Source of the DNA: Solimonas fluminis
GTDB lineage: Bacteria; Pseudomonadota; Gammaproteobacteria; Nevskiales; Nevskiaceae
Length of the DNA stretch: 64,000 nucleotides
Direction of reading: 5' to 3'
Assembly (NCBI RefSeq): GCF_002930645.1
Contig: NZ_PSNW01000001.1
Span: 364,600-428,599 of the forward strand
Shown here: positions 35,712 through 44,101 of the stretch, in pieces
How the letters are laid out: each line of letters opens with the position of its first letter
Position numbering within the stretch: position 1 is the first letter of the stretch
The notes under the pieces: model-generated
Seen by the model: the letters and a program-made list of their open reading frames with translations, nothing else
Told to the model about the DNA's origin: nothing
Databases searched by the model: none
Translations under genes and position numbers: made by a program

Positions 35712-36761
35712 CTATAGGTGTGCGTCGCGCAGGAAATCCCAGATTTCCTGTGTCGCGTCCATGTCCTGGCTGGTGGTGCCGATCAACGGCACCGGCAGAT
35801 ACTGCCAGCCCCCGGGCCAAGCATGGCCGCCGCCGGTGACGGTGTAAAGCCGGACCTCGCTGCCACTGCTGCAGCTGCTGTTGGCCTGCAGCGCGACCGT
35901 GGTGCCGTCGTTGGCGATGTCCGGCAGCGCCGAACTGAGGGTCTGGGCGGGATTGCAGCCGTTGCGACCAAGCCAGAAGGAGAAGGCCTGGGGCACGGAG
36001 CGCACGCCGATGCGGCCGCCGTTGTACGGCACGATGGGATCGCGGCTGCCGGCCACCAGCATCAGCGGCCGCGGAGACACGGGAGCGCAGGCGCTCTCCA
36101 GGCCGCCGGTCAGGCTGCCGGCCACGATGCCGAAGCCCGCGATGCGGTCGCTCAGCTCGCAGGCCAGCCGCATGGTCATGAAGCTGCCGTTGGACAGGCC
36201 GGCGGCGTAGACGCGCTGCGGGTCGATGGAGAAGTTGGCCTGCAACTGGGCGATCACCGCCGCTGCAAACCCGACGTCGTCATAGCCCTTGGGACGCGCG
36301 GGATCATCGTCCCAGACACCGTCCACGGAAGCCGGCATCACCGCCCACACGCCCTCGGCCGCCACCAGGTCGGCCACCTCGGTGAGGTTGGCCTGGTTCT
36401 CGGCGGTGCCGCCGTTGCCGTGGAACAGCAGCAGGACCGGAGCGCCGGCGGCGGCCGGCTCGGGCCGGACGACGACGAAGCGGCGGGTACGGCCGTTGTG
36501 CTGGAACGTCGCGTCGAAGGCCGCGGTACCGGCGGCCAGGACCAGGTTGTTGCCCTGCAGCCGGATGACGACATGATCCAGGTAGGGCGGCGTGAGCTGC
36601 GTGGCCCCGACCAGCAGAGGATCCAGGGCTTCGGTGGTGCCGCCAGCCAGGGTCCCGACCGTAGCGGTCGTGCGGCTCAGCAGGGTTTCGAGGAATCCGG
36701 CCGCCTGGGCCGGAAGGATGCAAGCGGACAGCAGCAAACCACACCAGTGATGACGACGCAT
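35712..36761 (-). CDS. Secreted PHB-depolymerase-family esterase
   Basis: Predicted secreted serine esterase of the poly(3-hydroxybutyrate) depolymerase/LpqC type. The 349-residue protein has a signal peptide (MRRHHWCGLLLSACILPAQAAG), then an N-terminal region followed by the alpha/beta hydrolase domain. It shows VLLLFHGNGGTAENQ (oxyanion loop), VYAAGLSNGSFMTMRLACELSDR (nucleophile GLSNGS), VAGSRDPIVPYNGG (Asp) and TGGGHAWPGG (His). GGGAGG lies about five bases upstream of the ATG. Substrate may be a polyester, feruloyl or acetyl ester. It is the first gene of a pair with the HD protein. Confidence 0.93.
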   Translation of the reverse strand: MRRHHWCGLLLSACILPAQAAGFLETLLSRTTATVGTLAGGTTEALDPLLVGATQLTPPYLDHVVIRLQGNNLVLAAGTAAFDATFQHNGRTRRFVVVRPEPAAAGAPVLLLFHGNGGTAENQANLTEVADLVAAEGVWAVMPASVDGVWDDDPARPKGYDDVGFAAAVIAQLQANFSIDPQRVYAAGLSNGSFMTMRLACELSDRIAGFGIVAGSLTGGLESACAPVSPRPLMLVAGSRDPIVPYNGGRIGVRSVPQAFSFWLGRNGCNPAQTLSSALPDIANDGTTVALQANSSCSSGSEVRLYTVTGGGHAWPGGWQYLPVPLIGTTSQDMDATQEIWDFLRDAHL

Positions 36762-36862
36762 GATGACCTCCCTGTCACGAACGACGAACCCCCGGCGACC
36801 GGCAACATGTCCCGGGCTCCATGGCCGATCATAGTCCCGTCCGGGGCGGCTGTCTGCCTCGC

Positions 36863-38089
36863 TCAGCCGGCCCGGTAGCGCCAGAGCGCCCGTGCGCCGC
36901 CCTCCGGCCGGTTTTCCAGCCGCAGTTCCCAGCCGTAGCGCTCGGCCAGCACCCGGGCGATGTAGAGGCCCATGCCGGAACCGCCGTCGCGGGCGCGGAA
37001 CCCGGGCTCGAACAGTTGCGGCAAGGCGTCCGGCGGCACGCCGGGGCCCTCGTCGTCCACGGTGACGCAGCCGTCGGCCATGCGCACCCACACCTGCCCC
37101 GCGGCGGAAGCCTGCAGGGCATTGCGGAACAGGTTGGTGAATACCACGCGCACGGCGCCGGGCGGCGCCACGAGCACATCGGGCAGCAGCTGCCAGTGCA
37201 CGCGCGCGGCGGCCGCCTCGTCCAGATGCGGTTCGGCTGCTTCCGGCAGCAGTTCGTCCAGGCGGTTCTCCTTCAGCGGCGGCGACTCGCGCGTGCGCGA
37301 CAGCGCCAGCAATGCATCGAGGATTTCGCGCATGTCGCGCGCACCGCGCTCCAGGCGCTGCAACGGCCTCAGCACCGCGGCATCGCCACGCTCGCGCATC
37401 AGTTCGGCCGAGGCGGAAATCACCATCAGCGGGCCGCGCAGCTCGTGGCTCGCGGCGGCGGAGAAGGCGCGCTCGCGCTCGATCAGCCGCTCGATGTCCT
37501 CCAGGCGGCGGTTGAGCGTGCTGACCACCAGGTCGAGCTCCTCGTCGGCGCGCGGCACCGAGATGCGCAGGTGCCGCTGGCTGGGATCCAGGGCGCGCAC
37601 CTGTTCGAGCAGTTCGTGATACGGCTTGAGTACCCGGTCGGCCGTGCGGTCCGCCGCGATCCAGGTGCCGAGGAACACCAGCAGGGCGGTGATGGACACC
37701 CCGAGCCAGAGCCAGGACTCGCGCTGCTCGACGAACGCCACCGGATACGCCAGGTAGGCGGCGTCGCCGGGCGTGACCCGCCGCATGTAGACGCAGTAGG
37801 GCTCGCCGCCGATGTCCACCGGCTCGGTGATGCCCTCGGGCAGCCCCCGGAGTTCCGCCGGCAAGGGGCCGCCCCGCGCAGGCCGGAAGTACTTGAGCGC
37901 GGACGCCTGCTGCTCCGGCGGCTCCGGCGCGATGTCCGCCTCGAGCATGGCGTCCATCTGCTGCGCCAGCATGTCGTTGATGGCGGCATCCTCGATGGCC
38001 TCGTCGGCGACGTAGAGCGCGCCTGCGCCGAGCAGCGCCGCCGCCACCGACAGGCCCAGCACGATGCGGCGGACGCGTTGGCGCAGCAT
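36863..38089 (-). CDS. Sensor histidine kinase
   Basis: Two-component sensor of 408 residues: membrane segment 1 near residues 10-28, a periplasmic sensor of about 115 residues, membrane segment 2 (WLWLGVSITALLVFLGTWIAA), a HAMP-like linker, then the kinase. The H box is FSAAASHELRGPLMVI, the N box TNLFRNALQAS, and the ATP lid blocks VDDEGPGVP and GGSGMGLYIAR. Its partner response regulator ends two bases upstream. The operon order is DUF4382 lipoprotein - regulator - kinase. The signal is unknown; the adjacent lipoprotein could be part of signal perception or the output. Confidence 0.95.
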   Translation of the reverse strand: MLRQRVRRIVLGLSVAAALLGAGALYVADEAIEDAAINDMLAQQMDAMLEADIAPEPPEQQASALKYFRPARGGPLPAELRGLPEGITEPVDIGGEPYCVYMRRVTPGDAAYLAYPVAFVEQRESWLWLGVSITALLVFLGTWIAADRTADRVLKPYHELLEQVRALDPSQRHLRISVPRADEELDLVVSTLNRRLEDIERLIERERAFSAAASHELRGPLMVISASAELMRERGDAAVLRPLQRLERGARDMREILDALLALSRTRESPPLKENRLDELLPEAAEPHLDEAAAARVHWQLLPDVLVAPPGAVRVVFTNLFRNALQASAAGQVWVRMADGCVTVDDEGPGVPPDALPQLFEPGFRARDGGSGMGLYIARVLAERYGWELRLENRPEGGARALWRYRAG

Positions 38090-38091
38090 GG

Positions 38092-38778
38092 CTAGGAACT
38101 GCCTTCGATGTCGGCCAGGCGATAGCCGATGCTGCGGTAGGTATGCAGCAGCTTGCGCGGCTGGTCGCGGTCGATCGCCTCGCGCAGCTTGTGCATGTGG
38201 GCGCGCAGGAAGTCCTGGTCCGGCGGCTGGTCGCCCCAGAGCAGGTACTCCAGTTCCTCGCGGGGCACGATCCGGTGCGCGTTGCGCAGCAGGTGCTCCA
38301 GCAGCTTGCCCAGGGTCGGCGACAGCGGGATCAGCCGCCCCGCCCGACGCAGCTCGCGGGTGCGCGTGTCCAGCACCAGGTCGCCGGCGGTGAGCTGCGG
38401 CGTGGCCACGCGGTTGCTGGCGCGGCGGTGCAAGGCGGTCAGGCGCGCATAGAGCTCCGCCAGTTCGAAAGGCTTGACCAGGTAGTCGTCCGCCCCTGCA
38501 TCGAAGCCGGCGACCTTGTCGGGCAGCGTATCCAGCGCGGTCAGCATCAGCACGGGCGCGCTCAGGCCATGCTCGCCGCGCAACCGGGCACAGAGCGTGG
38601 CGCCGTCCATGCGCGGCAGCAGGCGGTCCAGCACCAGCACGTCGTAGGTCTCCTGGGTGGCCAGGCGCAAGGCGGCGAGGCCATCCCGGGCGTAGTCCAC
38701 GGAATGACCACGCTGCTCCAGGTACTCGCCGACCGACTCGGCGATGTCCGCATGATCCTCGACGATCAGGACGCGCAC
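38092..38778 (-). CDS. OmpR/PhoB-type response regulator
   Basis: DNA-binding response regulator of 228 residues. The receiver shows VRVLIVEDHADIAESV (acidic pocket), LVLDRLLPRMDG (phospho-acceptor Asp) and DYLVKPFELAEL (Lys). The winged-helix output domain ends in RSIGYRLADIE. The start is a GTG at 38778, since upstream sequence belongs to the DUF4382 gene; the gap between them is seven bases. It pairs with the kinase two bases downstream. Confidence 0.95.
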   Translation of the reverse strand: MRVLIVEDHADIAESVGEYLEQRGHSVDYARDGLAALRLATQETYDVLVLDRLLPRMDGATLCARLRGEHGLSAPVLMLTALDTLPDKVAGFDAGADDYLVKPFELAELYARLTALHRRASNRVATPQLTAGDLVLDTRTRELRRAGRLIPLSPTLGKLLEHLLRNAHRIVPREELEYLLWGDQPPDQDFLRAHMHKLREAIDRDQPRKLLHTYRSIGYRLADIEGSS

Positions 38779-38785
38779 GGCCGGC

Positions 38786-39655
38786 CTAGAAATCGCGCGT
38801 GGTCGTACCGCCTTCCTCGATATCGACGAGGAAGGCATCGCGGAACACCAGGGTGTCCTGGCGGGTGAAGGGATCGTCCAGGTCCGCCTTGCAGGTGTAG
38901 GCCACCGTGTAGCGCCCGGCGGGCAGGCCGCGGAAGCGGTAGCTGAAATCGCCCTCGTCGCCGGGTCGCACAACACTGGCCGATACCAGGGGCGAGTCGG
39001 TCACGTCGGCGGCGTAGTCGGTGAGCTGGTTGCGCCGGTCGTCCCGGTACAGGTACATGGCAAAGCCTTCTTCCTCGCTGCCGGCACAGCCGCCGCCCTG
39101 GACGTAGTCCTCGTCGACCTGGCCCACCAGCGTGCCCAGATCGCCGGAGCGCCCCGCGGTGGCCACCTGGCGCAGGCGGTAGAGATTGTCCGGCTGGGTC
39201 TGGCGCGAGAAGGAGAAGCGCAGGTCCAGGACCGCCAGCAGCGTCTCGGTCTCGTCATCGTCGTCCGACAGCTGGATGTCGATGTCGGCCCCCGGCTGCA
39301 GATCGCTCACACGGATCGGGAATTCGCCGTCGTCGGTCTCGATCTCGGCGCCGCGCTCGTCGAAGACCAGGCGCAACTTGCGATAGCGGGCGGATGGCAC
39401 TTCCTCGCCGCCGACCAGGCTCAGCAGTTCGCTGCCCTGGAAGTCCAGCAGGTTGACCAGGCGGTCATCGGTCTCGATGCGGCGGGTGCCGCCCGCCTCG
39501 TCCTGCAGTTCCACTGCCCTGATGCGGACGCTGATGCGCTCGGCATCGACCGGCCGGTTGACCGTGGCCAGGTCGATATCCAGCGAGGACTCGCAGGCCG
39601 CCAGGCCCAGGGCCAGAGGCAGCAGGGACAGGCGCAGCAGGGTCGCGTTCTTCAT
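38786..39655 (-). CDS. DUF4382 lipoprotein (paralogue 1)
   Basis: A 289-residue predicted lipoprotein (lipobox LAAC) with an N-terminal DUF4382-type beta-domain. The mature protein starts CESSLDIDLATVNRPVDAER and continues with VELQDEAGG, LLSLVGGEEVPSARYRKLRLVF and the acidic segment IQLSDDDDETETLLAVLDLRFSF. A C-terminal carboxypeptidase-regulatory-like beta-domain has SYRFRGLPAGRYTVAYTCKADLDDP. It is the first gene of an operon with a response regulator and kinase. A second gene at 41018-41896 shares the same layout and many of these blocks. Function of the family is unknown. Confidence 0.9.
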   Translation of the reverse strand: MKNATLLRLSLLPLALGLAACESSLDIDLATVNRPVDAERISVRIRAVELQDEAGGTRRIETDDRLVNLLDFQGSELLSLVGGEEVPSARYRKLRLVFDERGAEIETDDGEFPIRVSDLQPGADIDIQLSDDDDETETLLAVLDLRFSFSRQTQPDNLYRLRQVATAGRSGDLGTLVGQVDEDYVQGGGCAGSEEEGFAMYLYRDDRRNQLTDYAADVTDSPLVSASVVRPGDEGDFSYRFRGLPAGRYTVAYTCKADLDDPFTRQDTLVFRDAFLVDIEEGGTTTRDF

Positions 39656-39795
39656 GTCCACGAGTGTAGCGGCCGGCGGGAGTTCAGTCATTTTGAAGGA
39701 CCCCTTCAGGAAATTCCGGTTTTTCCGGTGCCGATGCCCGCCTATGCTGCAGGCCGCAGTCATCCCGAGCCGACACACAATCCCAAGGAGAACCC

Positions 39796-40407
39796 ATGAA
39801 ACTGTACTTTGCCCCCGGCGCCTGCTCCCTCTCCCCGCATATCGTGCTGCATGAGGCCGGCCTTGCCGCCCAGACCGAGAAGGTGGACCTGGCCAGCAAG
39901 AAGACCGCCTCGGGAGCCGATTTCACCCAGGTGAACCCCAAGGGCTACGTCCCCGCCCTGCAACTGGACGACGGCACCGTGCTGACCGAGGGTCCGGCCA
40001 TCGTCCAGTACCTGGCCGACCAGCGTCCGGCCGCCCGCCTGGCGCCCGAGAACGGTACGCTGCAGCGCTACCAGCTGCAGGAACTGCTGAACTTCATCAG
40101 CACCGAGATCCACAAGAGCTACAGCCCGCTGTTCAAGCCGAACAGCACCCCGGAGATGAAGCAGGCCTTCATCGATCTGCTGCAGCGCCGCTACGACACG
40201 GTGGAGCAGATGCTGAGCGGCCGCCAGTACATCGCCGGCGACCAGTTCACCGTGGCCGACGCCTATCTCTTCACCGTGACCGGCTGGAGCCGCGTGCTGA
40301 AGATCGACCTGCTGTCCTCGCGCCCGAACCTGGCGGCGTACATGGAGCGGGTGGGCGGAAGGCCGGCGGTGCAGAGCGCGATGCGGGCTGAAGGCTTGAT
40401 CAAGTGA
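39796..40407 (+). CDS. Glutathione S-transferase (beta class)
   Basis: Cytoplasmic enzyme conjugating glutathione to electrophiles or acting as a thiol reductase. The 203-residue protein begins MKLYFAPGACSLSPHIVLHEAGL, the bacterial beta-class signature including the active-site Cys10, then VNPKGYVPALQLDDGTVLTEGPAIVQYLAD (glutathione site with Val-Pro and Glu) and an all-helical C-terminal domain ending YMERVGGRPAVQSAMRAEGL. AAGGAG lies just upstream. It sits between, and opposite to, the two DUF4382 modules. Confidence 0.97.
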   Translation: MKLYFAPGACSLSPHIVLHEAGLAAQTEKVDLASKKTASGADFTQVNPKGYVPALQLDDGTVLTEGPAIVQYLADQRPAARLAPENGTLQRYQLQELLNFISTEIHKSYSPLFKPNSTPEMKQAFIDLLQRRYDTVEQMLSGRQYIAGDQFTVADAYLFTVTGWSRVLKIDLLSSRPNLAAYMERVGGRPAVQSAMRAEGLIK

Positions 40408-40506
40408 GGTGAGCAGCCGAGAGGGCGGTGATCCCAGCGAGGTTTACCCCTCTCGGCAACTGCTCCTGCGCTGCCCTCCCTTGCGCATCCATGCCCTGTC
40501 CCCTAT

Positions 40507-40529
40507 CCCTCTCCCGCAACGGGAGAGGG
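40507..40529. repeat. Intergenic palindromic repeat, copy 1
   Basis: CCCTCTCCCG-CAA-CGGGAGAGGG: a perfect 10-base stem and 3-base loop between convergent genes. A close relative occurs at 55051-55072. Elements with this core are dispersed between genes in many Xanthomonadales-related genomes; here it may also act as a terminator. Confidence 0.75.
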
Positions 40530-40539
40530 ATTTCAGGGT

Positions 40540-41007
40540 TCAGAACGCCGGCGGCGGCATCAACTCCTGATCCTGCAGCACGCCGTTGCCGTCCGCATCC
40601 ATCCGCGTGAAGGCCTCGTCGGCCTGGGCCTGGACCTCGGAGAGCTCCAGCAATCCGTCGCCGTTGGCATCGCGCGGTGCCGGCGGCGGCGTGCCCTGGG
40701 CCCGCACCAGGGCCGGCGCGGACTTCAGGCGGTCCTGAGGGATCGCCTGGCCGCCGGGGCCGTCCAGGCGCAGCACGAAGCGCCGCGGCAGGAACTGCCT
40801 CTGCTCGGCGGCGTCGAGGTAGCCGTCGGAATTGCGGTCAGCCGCGCGGAAGCGGGCGGCGGCGCCTTCGCGCCATTCGGCCCGGTCCACCTGGCCATCC
40901 TCGTTGTAGTCCGCCGGCAGCGGCGGCTGCGCCAGGGCGCCGGCGGAAAGCAGCATGAGGGCCAGCATCAGCAGGCCGGATCCGATGGACAGCTTGATGG
41001 TGGGCAT
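40540..41007 (-). CDS. Secreted EF-hand protein
   Basis: A 155-residue protein with a signal peptide (LLMLALMLLSAGALAQ) and four EF-hand-like calcium loops: DYNEDGQVDRAEW, DRNSDGYLDAAEQ, DANGDGLLELSEV and DADGNGVLQDQEL. Each has the DxDxDG pattern with a Glu or near-equivalent at position 12. The protein therefore probably binds calcium in the periplasm. It is encoded ten bases after the second DUF4382 lipoprotein gene. No enzymatic domain is seen; a sensor or buffer role is inference. Confidence 0.9.
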   Translation of the reverse strand: MPTIKLSIGSGLLMLALMLLSAGALAQPPLPADYNEDGQVDRAEWREGAAARFRAADRNSDGYLDAAEQRQFLPRRFVLRLDGPGGQAIPQDRLKSAPALVRAQGTPPPAPRDANGDGLLELSEVQAQADEAFTRMDADGNGVLQDQELMPPPAF

Positions 41008-41017
41008 GGGGTCGCTC

Positions 41018-41896
41018 CTATTCGGCGGTGAAGGCGATGCTGCGGGTCTCGCCCGCGTCGACGGTGACATTGCGGCGCTGCTGGAAATCCAGGTCGTTCA
41101 CGACTGCCGGCTGCTCGTTGTCGGCATTGCAGGTCAGCGCCAGGGTGTAGTCGCCCTCCGGCAGGAAGGCGAAACGGTAGCGGTAGCCTCCGTCGCCGTC
41201 GTCGTAGACCGCCGTGGCCGACACCGGCTGCGTGCCGCTGACGCGGCTGCGGGCGTAGTCCACCGGGGTGACGCCGGTCCCCTCGTAGGCATAGACGCTG
41301 ACCCCGCGCAGCAGGCTACGCCCCTGGCGGCAGTCGGCGTCTTCCACCAGGGCGTTGGCGACCTTGCCGGACACTTCACCCGCATCCTCCGGATCCAGGG
41401 CCCGCAGGACCGGGGCCAGGGCATAGTTGCCGTAGGTGGAAAGCTGGTCGTCCAGGGAGAAGCGCAGTTCCAGGTCCAGCAGCAGGCTGGCCTCGTCGTC
41501 GTCGCCGACGTCCAGGTCCAGGTCGGCGAACTCCTGGGTCTCGGGCGGCACCACCGGCACCTGGCTGCCGTCGCTGCGGCCGACGTAGGAGCCGTCCTCC
41601 GCGAAGACCAGGTGGGCCCCGACGTAGCGGGCGGCGGGAACCTCCTCGCCCTCCACCAGTCTCAGCGTCGAGCCGTTGCGGTACTGCAGCAGGTCGACCT
41701 CGCGGTCGAGGTCGAGCGTCACGCGGTTTCCGTCCTCCCTGAGCAGCTGGATGCCGGTCAGGTGCAGCACCACGGACTCGGCCCCGTCGATCGGGCCATC
41801 GGTCAGGTCGACATCGAGCTGGGCTTCGCAGGCGGCCAGCAGCGGCAGGCAGGCCAGCAGGGGGATACAGCGTTGCAGCGGCAGGTTGACGGGCAT
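41018..41896 (-). CDS. DUF4382 lipoprotein (paralogue 2)
   Basis: A 292-residue predicted lipoprotein (lipobox LAAC). The mature part CEAQLDVDLTDGPIDGAESVVLHL, LRLVEGEEVPAARYVGAHLVF, the acidic DLDLDVGDDDEASLLLDLELRFSL and YRYRFAFLPEGDYTLALTCNADNE match paralogue 1 (38786-39655) block for block. It heads a two-gene operon with the EF-hand protein and is divergent from an OmpR-type regulator/kinase pair. The recurrent link to two-component systems suggests shared regulation or signalling. Family function is unknown. Confidence 0.9.
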   Translation of the reverse strand: MPVNLPLQRCIPLLACLPLLAACEAQLDVDLTDGPIDGAESVVLHLTGIQLLREDGNRVTLDLDREVDLLQYRNGSTLRLVEGEEVPAARYVGAHLVFAEDGSYVGRSDGSQVPVVPPETQEFADLDLDVGDDDEASLLLDLELRFSLDDQLSTYGNYALAPVLRALDPEDAGEVSGKVANALVEDADCRQGRSLLRGVSVYAYEGTGVTPVDYARSRVSGTQPVSATAVYDDGDGGYRYRFAFLPEGDYTLALTCNADNEQPAVVNDLDFQQRRNVTVDAGETRSIAFTAE

Positions 41897-42045
41897 TCGG
41901 CGGGGGTCTTCAGGAAACTGGGGCGAAGGTATCGGCCACCGCCTGCCCGGGTCCGCCCCGCATTTGTCGCAATTCGTATCAGGCTGTATCCGGCTCCGGC
42001 AAAACCCTTTTTCCCATTCCATTGCGTACTTAGGCTGGTCCGACC

Positions 42046-42774
42046 ATGTCCATGAACCCCAAAGTCCTGCTGGTCGACGACGACGAGCGCCTGCGCAACC
42101 TGATCGCCGGATTCCTGGTGAAGCACGGCATCGATGCCGAGGGCGTCGGCACCGCCGCTTCCGCCCAGCGCTACATCCAGCGCGAATCCTATGACCTGGT
42201 GGTGCTGGACCTGATGCTGCCCGACGGCGACGGCATCGCCCTGTGCCGCCGCCTGCGCGAGCTGGCGCCCTCGACGCCGGTGATCATGCTGTCGGCGCGC
42301 GGCGACGACGTGGACCGCATCATCGGCCTGGAGGTCGGCGCCGACGACTACCTCGGCAAGCCCTGCAACCCGCGCGAGCTGGTGGCCCGCATCCACTCGG
42401 TGCTGCGGCGCACGCGGCAGCGCGGCATGCCGGGGCTTCCCGCCACCCGCGAAACGCTGCGCTTCGGCGAGTTCGAGCTGGACCTGTGGAGCCGCGTGCT
42501 GAAGCGCGAGGGTGTCCCGGTACGGCTCACCACCGGCGAGTACCAGTTACTGGAGGCACTGGCGCTGAACGCCCGGCGCGTGCTGGGTCGCGACGAGCTG
42601 CACCGCATGGTTTCCGGCAACCGCGGCGAGACCCTGTCCCGCTCCATCGACCTGCTGGTGTCGCGGTTGCGCCGCATCCTCGAGCCGGACGCCGCCGAGC
42701 CGCGCTACATCCAGACGGTCTGGGGCCGCGGCTACATCTTCGTGCCCGACCATACGGCGGTGACGGCACCGTGA
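42046..42774 (+). CDS. OmpR-family response regulator
   Basis: DNA-binding response regulator of 242 residues: receiver with VLLVDDDERLRNLI, LVVLDLMLPDGDG (phospho-Asp), IMLSARGDD and DYLGKPCNPREL, then a winged-helix domain with LTTGEYQLLEALALNARRVLGRDEL and RYIQTVWGRGYIFV. It resembles OmpR more than PhoB. It overlaps the following kinase gene by four bases (GTGA), and is divergent from the DUF4382/EF-hand operon with about 150 bases between, the likely target promoter region. Confidence 0.96.
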   Translation: MSMNPKVLLVDDDERLRNLIAGFLVKHGIDAEGVGTAASAQRYIQRESYDLVVLDLMLPDGDGIALCRRLRELAPSTPVIMLSARGDDVDRIIGLEVGADDYLGKPCNPRELVARIHSVLRRTRQRGMPGLPATRETLRFGEFELDLWSRVLKREGVPVRLTTGEYQLLEALALNARRVLGRDELHRMVSGNRGETLSRSIDLLVSRLRRILEPDAAEPRYIQTVWGRGYIFVPDHTAVTAP

Positions 42775-44009
42775 AGGTCAGCCTGCGCAACTGGGTGGGG
42801 CTGATCGTGGCGGCGGCGCTGCTCGCCAGCCCCCTGCTCAACTTCGCTCTGCTGCGCCTGTTCCCGCCGCCGGACGACCTGCTGTTCCGCACCCTGCCCG
42901 GCCCTCCTCCGCCGCCACCCGGCGAGGAACCGTCGCGGCCTGCGGTGCCAGCCGCCGGCGTGACGAGCATGGCCCGCGTGGGTTTCGTCGGCGCTGCGGG
43001 GGGAGGCAGCCTGCTGGGCCTGCCGGCCACCCGTTTCGAGACGCCGCTGCGCACGCGCGTGGAGGTGCTGCGCAGCGACGCGGGCGAGCCGGGCGCACCG
43101 CCCGTGGTGCGGCGCTTCAGCGGCGTGGTCTCGCCGGAACACGAGGCGGCGATCAAGGCGATGCGGCGCCACTTCACGCTGATCAACCTCGCCACCATCG
43201 GCATCCTGATGCTGGCGGCGGTGCTGCTGCTGTCGCTGTTGCTGCGCCGGCCGGTCCGGCGCCTGCTCGAGGGCATCGGCGACATCGAGCGCGGCGCCGC
43301 CCCATCCACCCCTCCCAGCGGCCCGCGCGAGTTCCGGCAGATCGGCGAGGCGCTGCGGCGCATGAGCGTGAAGCTGCGCGGCAGCCTGCGCGAACGCGAA
43401 CTGATGCTGGCCGGCCTGTCGCACGACATCCGCTCGCCGCTGGCGCGGCTGCAGGCGGCGATCGAACTGCATGCCTCCGACCATCCGGGCGACTTCCGGC
43501 CGATGATGGCCGACATCCGCGACATCGACCACATCGTGCACCAGTGCATCGACTTCGTGCGCGACGGGCAGGACGAGCCGCTGGAGAGCCTGGAACTGGA
43601 TGCCCTGGTGCGCACGGCCCTGCAGCGCCACGAGGGCCTGCAACTGGACCTGGCCTGCGGCGGGCTTCAGGTCGGCGCCCGCCGGCTGGGCCTGCTGCGC
43701 CTGATCCGCAACCTGGCCGACAACGCCCTCACCCACGGCCTGGCGCCGGTGCGCGTGGCCACGCGGCGCGACGGCGATGCCCTGCGCCTGAGCGTGGAGG
43801 ATCACGGGCGCGGCATCGATCCGGGGGAATGGCAACGCCTGATCGAACCCTTCGAGCGGGGCAACCGCGCCCGCGACGGCCGCGGTGCCGGCCTGGGCCT
43901 GGCGATCGTCCAGCGCGTGGCCTCCGCGCATGGCGCCCGGGTGGAACTGCGCGAGCGCCGCGGCGATCGCCCGTTCGCGGTGGAACTGTGCCTGCCGCTG
44001 ACCGCGTGA
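42771..44009 (+). CDS. Sensor histidine kinase (EnvZ-like layout)
   Basis: Sensor kinase of 412 residues from the GTG at 42771, overlapping the regulator stop. Membrane segments at about residues 10-28 and 132-157 enclose a periplasmic domain of about 100 residues with a Pro-rich tract (PGPPPPPPGEE). A HAMP domain (RRPVRRLLEGIGDIERG) follows, then the H box MLAGLSHDIRSPLARLQ, N box LIRNLADNALTHG and ATP-lid blocks VEDHGRGID and GRGAGLGLAIVQR. It is paired with the upstream OmpR-type regulator. Signal unknown. Confidence 0.95.
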   Translation: MKVSLRNWVGLIVAAALLASPLLNFALLRLFPPPDDLLFRTLPGPPPPPPGEEPSRPAVPAAGVTSMARVGFVGAAGGGSLLGLPATRFETPLRTRVEVLRSDAGEPGAPPVVRRFSGVVSPEHEAAIKAMRRHFTLINLATIGILMLAAVLLLSLLLRRPVRRLLEGIGDIERGAAPSTPPSGPREFRQIGEALRRMSVKLRGSLRERELMLAGLSHDIRSPLARLQAAIELHASDHPGDFRPMMADIRDIDHIVHQCIDFVRDGQDEPLESLELDALVRTALQRHEGLQLDLACGGLQVGARRLGLLRLIRNLADNALTHGLAPVRVATRRDGDALRLSVEDHGRGIDPGEWQRLIEPFERGNRARDGRGAGLGLAIVQRVASAHGARVELRERRGDRPFAVELCLPLTA

Positions 44010-44101
44010 AAGACTTGGATACGTTTTCATACAAAGCCTTGCAGCCGTAGCGCCGCCGCCCGGGAAATCATGGAGCTCCCCTATTTCCCTGGAGATACCC
44101 G

